NCBI GenBank assembly: GCA_964515555.1
Contig: CAZEVY010000143.1
Location: forward strand, 1 to 10,567
DNA from: CAZEVY01 sp964515555
GTDB taxonomy: Bacteria > Acidobacteriota > Terriglobia > Bryobacterales > Bryobacteraceae
Direction: 5' to 3'
Length of the DNA: 10,567 nucleotides
Shown: positions 1 to 10,200 of the stretch, piece after piece
How the letters are laid out: every line of letters begins with the position of its first letter
How positions within the stretch are numbered: the first letter of the stretch is position 1
Made by a program: the position numbers and the translations under genes
The notes under the pieces: generated by a model
Database searches by the model: none
What the model was told of the DNA's origin: nothing
Seen by the model: only the letters and a program-made list of their open reading frames with translations

Positions 1-439
1 GGGCGCCCGGCGCCGGATGGGCGGCCGCTGCGGGCGCGCCGGGAGCCGCGTGGTCCGGCTGCGCCGGGGCCGCCGGCACGGGCGCCTGCGGAGGCGGTTT
101 GCGGGCGGCGCGCTTGTCGCGCGCCTTCTTGCGCTTCTCCAGCCACTTCAGCTTCTGGTCGATGCGCACCGTCAGGTACTTCAACACCAGGTCCGATACG
201 CGCAGCCGGCGCTCCACTTCCTTGATCAGCTCCGCGCCGCTGTGAAACTGCACCAGGATGTAGAAGCCTTCCTCGCGTTTCTTCACGCGATAGGCCAGCT
301 TGCGCAGCCCCCACTTATCGACCTTGTCGACCGTGCCGCCGGCGCCGGAAATCAGCGCCTGCAACTGCGCGACGAAGGCGTCGATCTGCTCTTCGCCGGC
401 GTCCGGCCGGATAATGAACAACTCCTCGTAGATTCTCAT
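1..439 (-). CDS. rpsF: 30S ribosomal protein S6 (partial, 3' end off window)
   Basis: S6 is a primary component of the small ribosomal subunit platform and pairs with S18. The ATG at 437-439 opens 'MRIYEELFIIRPDAGEE', the usual S6 start. The body includes 'GFYILVQFHSG' and 'VSDLVLKYLTVRID', which match the S6 ferredoxin-like fold. The core ends near residue 100 and is followed by a basic stretch (WLEKRKKARDKRAARK). After that comes a tail of Ala and Pro with a few His and Gln that is still open at the window edge, so the protein exceeds 145 residues, longer than many S6 proteins of about 95-135. The start overlaps the pth stop as ATGA, with GGAAG just upstream, so translational coupling is likely. 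The rest of the S6 operon (rpsR, rplI, possibly ssb) would be expected to the left but is not visible. The identity is secure. The function of the tail is unknown. Confidence 0.95.
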   Translation of the reverse strand, partial: MRIYEELFIIRPDAGEEQIDAFVAQLQALISGAGGTVDKVDKWGLRKLAYRVKKREEGFYILVQFHSGAELIKEVERRLRVSDLVLKYLTVRIDQKLKWLEKRKKARDKRAARKPPPQAPVPAAPAQPDHAAPGAPAAAAHPAPGA

Positions 440-1056
440 TTCTCTTCCAGGTTTGAGCCCCGGGCGCGACGATTGAATTTCGTCATGGACTGAGCGACGC
501 CCTCGGCAATTGTGGACTCCACCGCTCTCGCCGAATACTCGAGCAGCTCGTCCAGTTCCTTATACAGCGACCGCCTCATCGGCGATAGCAGGTAATCCTT
601 GCTGTCGGTCAGCGGATGTCCCGGGTCGACCCCGATCCGCACCCTCGCGAACCTGTCGGTGCCCAGGCTGTCGATCACCGACTGCACGCCGTTGTGTCCG
701 GCCGACGATCCGTCCGGGCGGATGCGCAGCGACGTCCACGGCAGCGCCAGCTCGTCGTGGACCAGGAGCAGGTTCTCCGGTCCCAGCTCTTCGCGCTCGA
801 GCAGCGCCCGCACCGCCGCGCCGCTCCGGTTCATGTAGGTCTGCGGCTTCACCAGCCACACCTTCGAGCCGGCGATCTCTCCGCGGCCCACCACCGACAT
901 CGACTCCCGGCTCCTCACCGCGATCCCGTTTCTGGCGGCCACTTCGTCGAGGACCAGGAAACCGAGATTGTGCGGCGACGTCTCGTACTCGGGGCCGGGA
1001 TTTCCGAGGCCCACGACGAGCCACGGCTGCGCGCGGAATCCCGCCGGCAACCCCAC
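436..1056 (-). CDS. pth: Peptidyl-tRNA hydrolase
   Basis: Cytosolic Pth cleaves the ester bond of peptidyl-tRNAs that drop off ribosomes and so recycles tRNA. With the start used here the protein is about 206 residues, usual for the bacterial family. Visible family features are 'VVGLGNPGPEY', the catalytic His in 'SPHNLGF' (about residue 29), Asn in 'TYMNRSG' (about 76), the catalytic Asp in 'HDELALP' (about 101) and 'GHNGV' (about 121-125). The glycine-rich loop before GHNG is replaced by 'DGSSA', a mild variation. I prefer GTG at 1054-1056 because GAGG lies 8 bases upstream. A longer GTG start at 1078-1080 adds eight residues but has only a purine-rich GAAGAAG stretch at poor spacing. The gene follows rplY closely and its TGA overlaps the rpsF ATG. 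It is the third gene of the prs operon. Confidence 0.95.
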   Translation of the reverse strand: MGLPAGFRAQPWLVVGLGNPGPEYETSPHNLGFLVLDEVAARNGIAVRSRESMSVVGRGEIAGSKVWLVKPQTYMNRSGAAVRALLEREELGPENLLLVHDELALPWTSLRIRPDGSSAGHNGVQSVIDSLGTDRFARVRIGVDPGHPLTDSKDYLLSPMRRSLYKELDELLEYSARAVESTIAEGVAQSMTKFNRRARGSNLEEK

Positions 1057-1086
1057 CCCCCGATCCTCGGAATCCGGCACCGCACG

Positions 1087-1785
1087 CTACTTCTTCTTCT
1101 TCTCTTTCTCTTTGGCCTCGCCGGCGGCGCCTTCCTCTTCCTTCTTGCCCTTCTTGATGACTTCGGGCTCGGCGGTGGTGGGCGCGGCCACGACGGCCTC
1201 TTCCTCGGCCGGCTTCTCCTCGACACGGATCGTGATCACGTGGCAGATCACCGCCTCCGGCGGCGAGACCAGCTTCATCGAACCGCTCAGCGCCACGTCG
1301 CGCGCGCGGATGTTCTGATTCAGCATCAGCTCGGTCACGTCCACGGTGAGATGCTCGGGAATGTCGTCGGGCAGGCACTCCACTTCGATTTCGCGCGTGA
1401 TCAGCTCCAGCAGGCCGCCCTGCTGCTTGACGCCCTTGGACTCGCCGGAGGTGTGGACCGGCACCTTCACCAGCAGCGACTTGCTGAGGTCGATGCGCTT
1501 GAGATCGGCGTGCAGCATGCGGTCGGTCACCGGGTCCATCTGCCAGTCGACCACCATCACCGGCGTGTTCTCGCGGCCCCCGACGTCGAGATTGAAAATC
1601 GTGTTGTGACCGCTGGCGCTGTGCAGGATGCGGTGCAGCTCCTTGGGGCTGACGGCCACCGGTATCGAGTCTCCCCCCGTTCCATACACCACGGCGGGGA
1701 TGCGCCCGGCGACGCGCAGCCGGCGCGCCTCGTTCTTCCCGCGGCTGGAGCGCGGCTCGGCCGCGACGGTGATGTCCTTCCTCAT
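1087..1785 (-). CDS. rplY: 50S ribosomal protein L25 / general stress protein Ctc
   Basis: This is the two-domain (TL5/Ctc type) form of L25, which binds 5S rRNA in the large subunit. The N-terminal L25 domain (about residues 5-95) includes 'SRGKNEARRLRVAGRIPAVV', 'GHNTIFNLDV' and 'HADLKRIDL'. The second beta-rich TL5 domain (about 100-188) includes 'GGLLELITREIEVECLPDDI' and 'SPPEAVICHV'. Residues from about 190 to 232 form a low-complexity tail rich in Glu, Ala and Lys ending in KEKEKKKK, encoded partly by a GAA/GAG/AAG run. The ATG at 1783-1785 has GAGAGG 8 bases upstream. That Shine-Dalgarno overlaps the prs stop codon, so L25 synthesis is probably coupled to prs. Only a few bases separate the stop from pth. 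The prs-rplY-pth order is common in bacteria. The charged tail is probably lineage-specific. Confidence 0.96.
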   Translation of the reverse strand: MRKDITVAAEPRSSRGKNEARRLRVAGRIPAVVYGTGGDSIPVAVSPKELHRILHSASGHNTIFNLDVGGRENTPVMVVDWQMDPVTDRMLHADLKRIDLSKSLLVKVPVHTSGESKGVKQQGGLLELITREIEVECLPDDIPEHLTVDVTELMLNQNIRARDVALSGSMKLVSPPEAVICHVITIRVEEKPAEEEAVVAAPTTAEPEVIKKGKKEEEGAAGEAKEKEKKKK

Positions 1786-1793
1786 TTCACTGA

Positions 1794-1799
1794 CCTCTC
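1794..1799 (-). promoter_or_regulatory. Shine-Dalgarno of rplY overlapping prs stop
   Basis: On the minus strand GAGAGG lies 8 bases before the rplY ATG, and its first two bases are the last two of the prs TGA stop. A ribosome terminating on prs is therefore placed on the rplY initiation site, which suggests coupled translation. Confidence 0.7.
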
Positions 1800-2736
1800 A
1801 GACGAATAATGTGCTGACCGACGATTCCTCGTGGATCGATTCGATGGCCTTGGCGAGCAGCGGCGCCACCGACAGAATCCGGAACTTCGGCGACTTGCGG
1901 ACCGACTCGCGCACCGGAATCGAGTTGGTGACCACCACCTCACTGATGGGCGATTCCTCCAGCCGCGCGATGGCGGGTCCGGAGAGAACCGCGTGCGTGG
2001 CGCAGGCCGAGACGCTCAGCGCGCCCTGCTTGAGCAGCGCCTTGGCGCCGTTCACCAGCGTGCCGGCGGTGTCGATCAGATCGTCCACCATCAGGCAGTT
2101 GGTTCCTTCCACTTCGCCGATGATGTGCATGACTTCGGCGACGTTGTGCTCCTCGCGGCGCTTATCGATGATCGCCAGCGGCGCGTTCAGCCGCTTGGCG
2201 AAGGCCCGCGCGCGCTCCACGCCGCCGGCGTCGGGCGAGACCACGGTGAGGTTGTCGATCGAGTCGGGCTTGTAATACTCCATGAAGACGGGCGTGGCGA
2301 ACAGGTGGTCGACGGGCACGTCGAAGAAGCCCTGAATCTGCGCGGCGTGCAGATCGAGCGCCAGCACGCGGTCGGCGCCGGCGCGCTCGAGCAGACTGGC
2401 GATCAGCCGCGCCGAGATCGGCACGCGCGGCTTGTCCTTGCGGTCCTGGCGCGCGTATCCGTAATAGGGAAGCACGGCGGTGATGCGCTCGGCCGAGGCG
2501 CGCCGCAGCGCGTCCAGCATCAGGAACAGCTCCATCACGTGCCGGTCGACGGGCGTGCAGGTGGGCTGTACGACGAACACGTCGGCGCCGCGCACGTTCT
2601 CCTGCACTTGGAGGTAGACCTCGCCGTCGGCGAACGTCTTGATGCAGAGATCGCCGAGCCGGCAGTTCAGCGCCTGGCAGATCTCCTCCGCCAGCGGCGC
2701 GTTGGCCGTGCCCGTGAAGACGATGAAGTGGTCCAT
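1798..2736 (-). CDS. prs: Ribose-phosphate pyrophosphokinase (PRPP synthase, class I)
   Basis: Prs makes 5-phosphoribosyl-1-diphosphate from ribose 5-phosphate and ATP for purine, pyrimidine, histidine, tryptophan and NAD synthesis. With the start at 2734-2736 it has 312 residues, the normal size. Visible are 'FTGTANAPLAEEI' at the N-terminus, 'PYYGYARQDRKDKPR' for ATP binding, the PRPP synthase signature 'DLHAAQIQGFFDVPVDHL' (from about residue 128), the flexible catalytic loop 'DKRREEHN' (about 191-198), and the PRPP loop 'VDDLIDTAGTL' (about 217-227), where Ala replaces the more usual first Gly of TGGT. An in-frame ATG at 2779-2781 would add 15 residues (MAAPKPARFIRPHRG) unlike the family N-terminus. 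Neither start has a strong Shine-Dalgarno, so the exact start is uncertain. It is the first gene of the prs-rplY-pth-rpsF operon, downstream of a near-consensus promoter. Confidence 0.95.
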   Translation of the reverse strand: MDHFIVFTGTANAPLAEEICQALNCRLGDLCIKTFADGEVYLQVQENVRGADVFVVQPTCTPVDRHVMELFLMLDALRRASAERITAVLPYYGYARQDRKDKPRVPISARLIASLLERAGADRVLALDLHAAQIQGFFDVPVDHLFATPVFMEYYKPDSIDNLTVVSPDAGGVERARAFAKRLNAPLAIIDKRREEHNVAEVMHIIGEVEGTNCLMVDDLIDTAGTLVNGAKALLKQGALSVSACATHAVLSGPAIARLEESPISEVVVTNSIPVRESVRKSPKFRILSVAPLLAKAIESIHEESSVSTLFV

Positions 2737-2813
2737 ACCCCGGTGAGGTCTTATGAATCGCGCCGGCTTCGGAGCGGCCATCTGGTTATCTGAATCCCAA
2801 CCTCTCGAATTGC

Positions 2814-2832
2814 CGGGGCGAGACGCTCCCCG
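2814..2832 (-). promoter_or_regulatory. Hairpin in prs 5' leader
   Basis: CGGG (2814-2817) pairs with CCCG (2829-2832) and GCG (2818-2820) pairs with CGC (2824-2826), leaving an AGA loop and a two-base bulge. A second small inverted repeat, GACGC-TC-GCGTC, sits at 2871-2882, just after the predicted transcription start. The leader is about 105-150 bases depending on the prs start. No known riboswitch class is recognised and the hairpins may simply reflect high GC. Confidence 0.3.
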
Positions 2833-2893
2833 ATTCTAGCGCAGGAGACGGGGACCCTGAACAGGTAGGTGACGCTCGCGTCCGGGAATATCC

Positions 2894-2922
2894 ATCATAT
2901 TGAATTCACGGGATGTTGTCAA
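2894..2922 (-). promoter_or_regulatory. Sigma70-type promoter of the prs operon
   Basis: On the minus strand a perfect -35 TTGACA (2917-2922) is followed by exactly 17 bases and then TATGAT (2894-2899), which is 5/6 of the -10 consensus. Transcription would start near 2887. The AT-rich spacer stands out in GC-rich surroundings. It lies between the E1 stop and prs and faces prs, so it is the likely driver of prs-rplY-pth-rpsF. A weaker TAGAAT further down the leader has no convincing -35. Confidence 0.8.
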
Positions 2923-2936
2923 ACGAATGAGAGTTT

Positions 2937-2952
2937 CGCCGCTGCGGCGGCG
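2937..2952 (-). terminator. GC hairpin after the E1 gene (weak or atypical terminator)
   Basis: On the minus strand CGCCGC-CGCA-GCGGCG forms a perfect 6-bp stem with a 4-base loop, beginning 8 bases after the E1 stop and ending before the prs -35. It is followed by AAACTCTCATTCGTTT rather than a T run, so it is not a classical intrinsic terminator. It may slow polymerase or protect the 3' end, and read-through into prs is possible. Confidence 0.35.
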
Positions 2953-2960
2953 CGACAGCG

Positions 2961-5005
<2,045 letters not shown>

Positions 5006-5009
<4 letters not shown>

Positions 5010-6172
5010 TGTTTTCTCCTCACATAGGGAGAACGCAGATACCTCCTGGATTCTTTCGCGACTTCGGAGTCGGGCGCAAGAGCGACGGCCTTGCGATAGC
5101 AGGCGAGGGCGTCCTCGCGGCGCCCGAGGACATCCTGCACCTGGCCGAGACGCATCCAGGAAGTCAGGGCGGTATTGAGGTCGAGGTCGTCGGCGCGGGC
5201 GGTGACGCGACGGAAGTTCGCGGCCGCGTCCGCGAAGTCGCGGTACCAGAACTGGAGCGTGCCACGGGAGAAATACACCTTCTCGATGGGCATGCGATCG
5301 TAGCCGTCGCGGCGGGCGTGGTGAAGCGACTCGATGGCGGCGAGCACGTCCAGGGCTTTCTGCTTCTCGACCAGGTCGCTGTACATCTGGACCAGCTCCA
5401 GGCGGAACAGATAATTGCGCGGGTAGACACGGATCAGCTCGTCGAGCAGCTTCACGGCGTCGCGCGGGCGGCGCTCGCGGCGATAGACGACGGCGAGGAG
5501 AATGGCGGCGTCGCGGCGGTTGAGATCGCCCCCGGCGGCGACCTTCTCGAGCGTGCGGATGCCCTCATCCCGGTCGCCGCGCTGTCCGGCCAGGAAGCCG
5601 AGCAGCTTCCAGGTCCAGGGCAGACTGCCGACGACGTAGTCGTGCATGCCCTGCATGAGGCGCGCATCGAGGAACGCGGGGTCGAGCTCGGTGACGCGAT
5701 TGTGCAGCTTGCGCCCGGCGGTGGCCTCACGCAGCGCGTCGAGCCAGGCCTTGCGGACGATGAACAGGAAGTTGGCGCGGAGGCCGTGCGAGACGCCGAG
5801 GTGATAGAGCGCGCGGGCGTCGCGCGGGTCGCGGTCGATACGCTGCTGCGCGAGGCGGGCGGCTTCGTCGAGCAGGGAGAAGATGCGCGATTGGACGGCG
5901 GCGGAAGGCTCGACCTTCTCGCGCCGGAGGAAGGAATTCCCACCGCTGACGAGCTCGCTTTCCAGGGCGCCGGCGCGGAACATCTCGCGATAGAGGAGTG
6001 CCTGGGCGAGGTGATTGCGGGGCTCCGGCGCGTCGGGTTGGGCGGCGGCGGCGCGCTCGAAGAGGGCGATGGCCTGGTCGTACTCAAGATTGTAGAAGTG
6101 GTCAAAGCCGCGGACGACGAGCGAGAAATCGGCCATCCACAGAAGTGAGGCGAGAGCGAGCACCATCCACAT
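5006..6172 (-). CDS. Membrane-anchored TPR-repeat protein
   Basis: A 388-residue protein with no assigned function. The N-terminus 'MWMVLALASLLWMADFSLVV' is a hydrophobic segment without a clear cleavage site, so a signal anchor is likely, with the rest outside the cytoplasm. TPR-like helix pairs are visible near residues 23-60 ('YNLEYDQAIALFERAAAAQP'), about 120-170 ('ARALYHLGVSHGLRANF'), about 216-260 ('RERRPRDAVKLLDELIRVYP') and about 300-383 ('FRRVTAR', 'GRREDALACYRKAVALAPDS'). Such proteins scaffold protein-protein contacts. The ATG at 6170-6172 is preceded immediately by an in-frame TGA, so translation cannot start further upstream. No good Shine-Dalgarno is seen. It begins 14 bases after queG stops, and its own stop overlaps the proposed E1 CTG start. 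An operon with both is likely. A specific partner cannot be named. Confidence 0.82.
5016..5021 (-). promoter_or_regulatory. Shine-Dalgarno supporting a CTG start of the E1 gene
   Basis: GAGGAG on the minus strand lies 6 bases before the CTG at 5007-5009, which shares TG with the TPR stop (CTGA). No ATG, GTG or TTG in the E1 frame sits at a suitable distance. The first in-frame ATG (4971-4973) lacks a well-spaced site. This decides the E1 start in favour of CTG. Confidence 0.6.
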
Positions 6173-6186
6173 TCATGATGCCGCAA

Positions 6187-7236
6187 TCATGAGGCTGCAA
6201 TCTGGGCGAGCGCCCAGCGTGCGTGTCCGGCGACGAGCGGGTCGGCGTGCGCCGCCAGGCGTTCGAGCGGCTCGCGAAAGCGGGGACTGCCCGCGTTGCC
6301 CATGGCCACGCAGACGTTGCGGAGGAAGCCGGCGTAGCGGGCGCGGGGGACGGGCGTATCGCGAAACATTTCGAGGAACTCCTGTTCCGAGAGGGCGGCG
6401 AGCGCGGCGAGCGGCGGCGCGAAGGCGCGGGGCGGGAAGGCCTCCGAGACGGCGGCGCGGCGATTCCATGGGCAGACATCCTGGCAGATGTCGCAGCCGA
6501 AGACGTGCGCGCCGACTCCCTCGCGCATGTCCTCGGGGATTTCGCCGCGCAGCTCGATCGTGAAATAGGAAATGCACAGACGGGAGTCGAGCGCCCAGCC
6601 GGGTCCCTCGGCCGGTACGATCGCCTGCGTGGGGCAGGCGTCGATACAGCGCGTGCACGTGCCGCAGCGATCGGACGGCGGAGCGTCCGGGGCGATCTCG
6701 AGCGAGGTCAGCATCTCGCCGAGGAAAAACCACGACCCGCCGTCCTGGTTAATGAGGCAGGTGTTCCGGCCGATCCAGCCGAGGCCCGCCTGGCGGGCGT
6801 AGGACCGCTCGAGTAGCGGCGCGGTGTCGACGCAGATCTTGCTGTCGAAGGGGCCGGCTTCCTGTGCGAGCAGCGCGGCCAGGCGCTCGAGGCCCTCGCG
6901 CAGCACGGCGTGGTAATCGTCGCCCCATGCGTAGCGGGATATCCAGCCGCGCTCGCCGGGCGACAGGCGGGTGGAGTACGGCTCGGGACCGTTGTAGAGT
7001 TTACCGACGCAGACGACGGTGCGGGCCGTGGCGAGCAGCGACCTGGGGTCCATGCGCAGGTCCGCGCGGCGATCCGTGAGATAGCGCATCTCGCCCGCCA
7101 TGCCGGCGGCGACCCAGTCGCGGTAGTACGACGCTTCGGGAAGCGGAAGGGCGCGGGCGACGCCGGCGAGCTCGAAGCCGCAGGCCTCGGCGAGTTCGCC
7201 GACGCGCGAGGAGGTCACGCCTTCATTGTGAATCAC
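6187..7236 (-). CDS. queG: Epoxyqueuosine reductase
   Basis: QueG is the cytosolic, cobalamin- and [4Fe-4S]-dependent enzyme that reduces epoxyqueuosine to queuosine at position 34 of tRNAs with GUN anticodons. The protein is about 349 residues from GTG 7236. Visible features are the catalytic Asp in 'CVDTAPLLER' (about residue 137), 'GLGWIGRNTCLI', and two ferredoxin-like clusters: 'CGTCTRCIDACP' (about 191-202) and 'CDICQDVCPWN' (about 248-258). The C-terminal part has HEAT-like helices ('FLRNVCVAMGNAGSPRFREP'). The reading frame stays open to 7437 but overlaps the preceding gene, and that extension is compositionally unlike the family. The real start is GTG at 7234-7236 or GTG at 7216-7218 (343 residues). 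Each is overlapped by the TGA of a tiny ORF. It leads the queG-TPR-E1 cluster. tRNA-His(GUG), a queuosine substrate, lies about 3 kb upstream on the same strand. Confidence 0.94.
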   Translation of the reverse strand: MIHNEGVTSSRVGELAEACGFELAGVARALPLPEASYYRDWVAAGMAGEMRYLTDRRADLRMDPRSLLATARTVVCVGKLYNGPEPYSTRLSPGERGWISRYAWGDDYHAVLREGLERLAALLAQEAGPFDSKICVDTAPLLERSYARQAGLGWIGRNTCLINQDGGSWFFLGEMLTSLEIAPDAPPSDRCGTCTRCIDACPTQAIVPAEGPGWALDSRLCISYFTIELRGEIPEDMREGVGAHVFGCDICQDVCPWNRRAAVSEAFPPRAFAPPLAALAALSEQEFLEMFRDTPVPRARYAGFLRNVCVAMGNAGSPRFREPLERLAAHADPLVAGHARWALAQIAAS

Positions 7237-7261
7237 CGGGGCGCCATGCAGACCGCTCCCT
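7215..7261 (-). promoter_or_regulatory. Two mini-ORFs at the queG start (possible translational coupling)
   Basis: On the minus strand AGGGAG (7256-7261) lies 8 bases before ATG GCG CCC CGG TGA (7233-7247, peptide MAPR). Its TGA overlaps the candidate queG GTG at 7236 as GTGA. A second mini-ORF, ATG AAG GCG TGA (7215-7226, MKA), ends over the other candidate GTG at 7218, again as GTGA. The best ribosome-binding site thus points to a mini-ORF rather than to queG. Reinitiation is inferred. A sequencing indel that split a single start is the alternative. Confidence 0.4.
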
Positions 7262-7294
7262 GTGGTCGCGGCTGGGAAACAAGCGCGGGGCGGT

Positions 7295-10200
7295 TTACTG
7301 GATCCTGACGCGGACGGTATTGGCCGGCACACCGTCGATCTGGAACACGATATCGACCACGCCGCGCCCGCGGAGCGCCGGAGAAATCTGCACGTTGACC
7401 TGGTCGAGGCCGGCGAAATCGCCCTGCGCCCCGGCATAAGCCGCCGTGGCGACGAATCCCGCGATGTTCATGCGGATGGGCGCGGCCGCATCGCGCCCGC
7501 GGATGCCGGTGCCGTAGAGGAGCAGAAAGACACGCTCGCCGGCGGGGCCGAGGTCGATGGGCCGCGCGACGACGCGGTTGGTCCCCGGCTCGACGTCGAA
7601 TACTGGCTCCACGATCTGGTCGCCGCTGGCGCGCACGCGAAGGACGTTGGCCGCGGCCAGCCCATCGCCGTTCAACGTGAAGAACGCCGGGGCGACGGTA
7701 TCGACGCCCGCGCCGGCGACTGACACGGTACCGTCGCCCGAGACGACGGTGACTCGCGCGGCACCGGTCGCGGTCCCGGCGGGCACGAGGTAGTTCACCT
7801 GTCCCGGCGAAACGAAGAACAGCCTGGCCGCGCGCTCGGCGCCCTCGGAATCGGCGACGCGCACGGTAGTTCCCGCAATGGTCTCCGGGAGTCCCGGGCC
7901 ATCGGCCCCGGCGGTGGTGGTGGCGAGCCGCTGTCCGAATGCCGCGACAATAGAATCGGGCGCCAGCGCGCCGCCCTCGAAACTCGCCGCCGAGACGTTC
8001 ACCAGCGCCGGCGGTGGGGAGTTCCGCAGGAAGACCAGCGAACCCTCGCGCGATCCACCGGCGACCGCAAGGTCCGGTCTTCCGTCGCTGTTGAAATCCG
8101 CCACCGCCAGCGCCATCGGCTCGAGCGCCGCCAGGAACGGCTCGGCTGCCTGGAACGTCCCGTCGCCGACGCCCCGGCGGAGCGACATGGCCGTCGAGCC
8201 GCAGCAGTGCGCGATGACGAGATCCTGCCGGCCGTCGCCGTTGACGTCGACAGCGGCCAGCGCGCCCGCACCGAAATCGTCCGGGAGGATCACGGCGGGG
8301 CGGAAGGTCCCGTCGCCGACTCCGATGAGAACGGCGACGCCGGAATCCCCTTCCCGCGGCAGCGCCGTGGTGACGGCGAGGTCGGCGCGGCCGTCGCCAT
8401 TGAAGTCGGCTACGGCGACAGCGACGGGATTCGACCCCGCCGGATAATTCACGGCGGCCGCAAAGACGCCGGCGCCGGTCGCCAGCAGGACAGAGACGTT
8501 GCCATTGGTCCGCGGAAAACCCTGTCCGCCGTTGGCGACCGCGAGATCGGGCCGGCCGTCGCCGTTGAAATCGCCCGAGGCGATGGCTCCCGGGCGCACG
8601 CCCGCGCGATAATTCACCGCCGCCTGAAATGTCCCACCCGCCGCGCCCAATAACACTGAAATATTCCCGGAATTCAGATCCTGACTGGTCCCATTATTGG
8701 CGATGGCAAGATCCATTCTTCCGTCCCCATTGAAATCCCGCGCGACGATGGCGATGGGCGAAGGGCCGGCGGCGGTTCGCGAGCCGATCTGAAATCCCCC
8801 GGCGCCATTGCCGGCCATCACCGCGACGCCGCCGTCGGCGTCGGCCACGGCGAGGTCGACGCGGCTGTCCTGGTTGAAGTCGGCGGCCGCCACCGCGCTC
8901 GCGCTGGTTCCGGCGGCTCCCTGCCGGATGGGGACCAGGACGGGATCGGCGAAGGTGTTTCCGTCGCGGCCCAGCGAGACGGCGACGCCCGGCGTTCCCA
9001 CCGCGACGGCGGTGTCGGGTCGGCCGTCGCCGTTGAAATCCGCGGCGGCGATGGAGCGCGCGCCGGGCGGGATGGTGTGCAGTTTCGGGGCCGAGAACGT
9101 GCCGTCGCCGCGGCCGAGGATCGCGAGCAGGCGGTTGCGGAACTGGGGCGCGACGAGGATGTCGAGGTCGCCGTCGCCGTCCAGGTCGGCGAGGGAGAGG
9201 CTTTCGGGACGCAGGCCGCCGAGGAAGCGGTCGCCGGCCTGGAAGGCGCCGGCACCGCGGTTGATGAGCGCGACCAGGGCGCCGGCGTTGGGGAGACCGA
9301 CGACGAGGTCGGGGCGGGAATCGCCGTTGAGGTCGCCCGCGGCGAGGAAGTCGGTGCGGGTTCCGAGGGGGATGGCGACGGGCGCGCGGAACTGTCCGCC
9401 GCCGGTGGCGAGGAGAATCGAAACGGCGTTGGCGCCGGCGTTACTGACGGCGAGGTCGAGGCGCGAGTCGCCGTCGAGGTCGACGGCGAGGACACGCTCG
9501 GGAGAGTCCCCGGCGGCGATGAGGGTGGCGGCCCGGAAGGTTCCGTCGGCGTTGCCGAGCAGGATGCCGACACGTCCGACGGTGTTCTGAGGCCCGCCGC
9601 GAGAGGCGACGGCGAGGTCGAGCCGGCCGTCGCCGTCGAGGTCGGCGGCTTCGACCGAAGAGGGGCCGACGCCGGCGGAATAGGAGACCGGGGCGCGGAA
9701 GGTGCCGTCGCCGTTCGCGAGGAGAATGGCGAGGCCGCCGTTGTTGCCCTGGAAGGGGGCGCCGTAGAGGGCGATGGCAAGGTCGGGGCGGCCGTCGCCG
9801 TTAAAGTCACCGACGGCGACCGAGGTGGGCGCGGCGCCGACGGTGATGTTCACGGGGTTCGAGGGGAGGCGGCCGCCGGCGGTCGCGAGCCAGATCGAGA
9901 TGAAGTTGCGGGCGGAGTCGGCCTGGACGATGTCGGAGAGGCCGTCGGCGTTAAGGTCGGCCGCGGCGACGGGTTGGGGTGCGAGGAAGGTGGCGCCTTC
10001 GCCGGCGGCGCCTCGGGTCTGGGACAAGGGCGGCGGCGGAGGGAGGGAGACGCCCAGGCAGGCGTCGCGATCCTTCTTGGTGATGGGCCTCTTGGAGAAG
10101 GGCCGGGCGGTGTAGAACATGGACCAGGTTTCGTTCTTGTTGCGGTCGACGGTGATGTAGCCGATGGTCTGGTCGTCGGGATTGGCGATGTCGGGGTCGT

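Noticed and set aside
1230..1250. CACGTG core at about 1238 as a second parS-like site
   Set aside because: The flanks (GAT...GCA) do not form the GTT-C...G-AAC arms. CACGTG cores near 2536 and 4293 fail in the same way.
616..1809. Long plus-strand open frame (397 codons) opposite pth and rplY
   Set aside because: It is antisense to two certain ribosomal and tRNA-recycling genes, its translation is dominated by His, Arg, Leu and Asp as expected of a GC-rich shadow frame, and no family is recognisable.
2737..2781. Longer Prs start adding 15 residues
   Set aside because: The extra residues are unlike Prs N-termini and no well-spaced ribosome-binding site supports the ATG. It is not fully excluded.
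1831..2793. Plus-strand open frame of 320 codons opposite prs
   Set aside because: It mirrors prs on the opposite strand, has low-information composition and no motif.
7237..7437. N-terminal extension of the queG frame
   Set aside because: This 67-residue extension overlaps the 3' end of the FG-GAP gene, is rich in Ser, Arg and Pro, and has no similarity to QueG N-termini.
8015..9970. Repetitive DNA considered as a CRISPR or transposon-related array
   Set aside because: The periodicity is in frame and explained by protein FG-GAP repeats. Units differ in length and sequence and there are no identical repeats with unique spacers.
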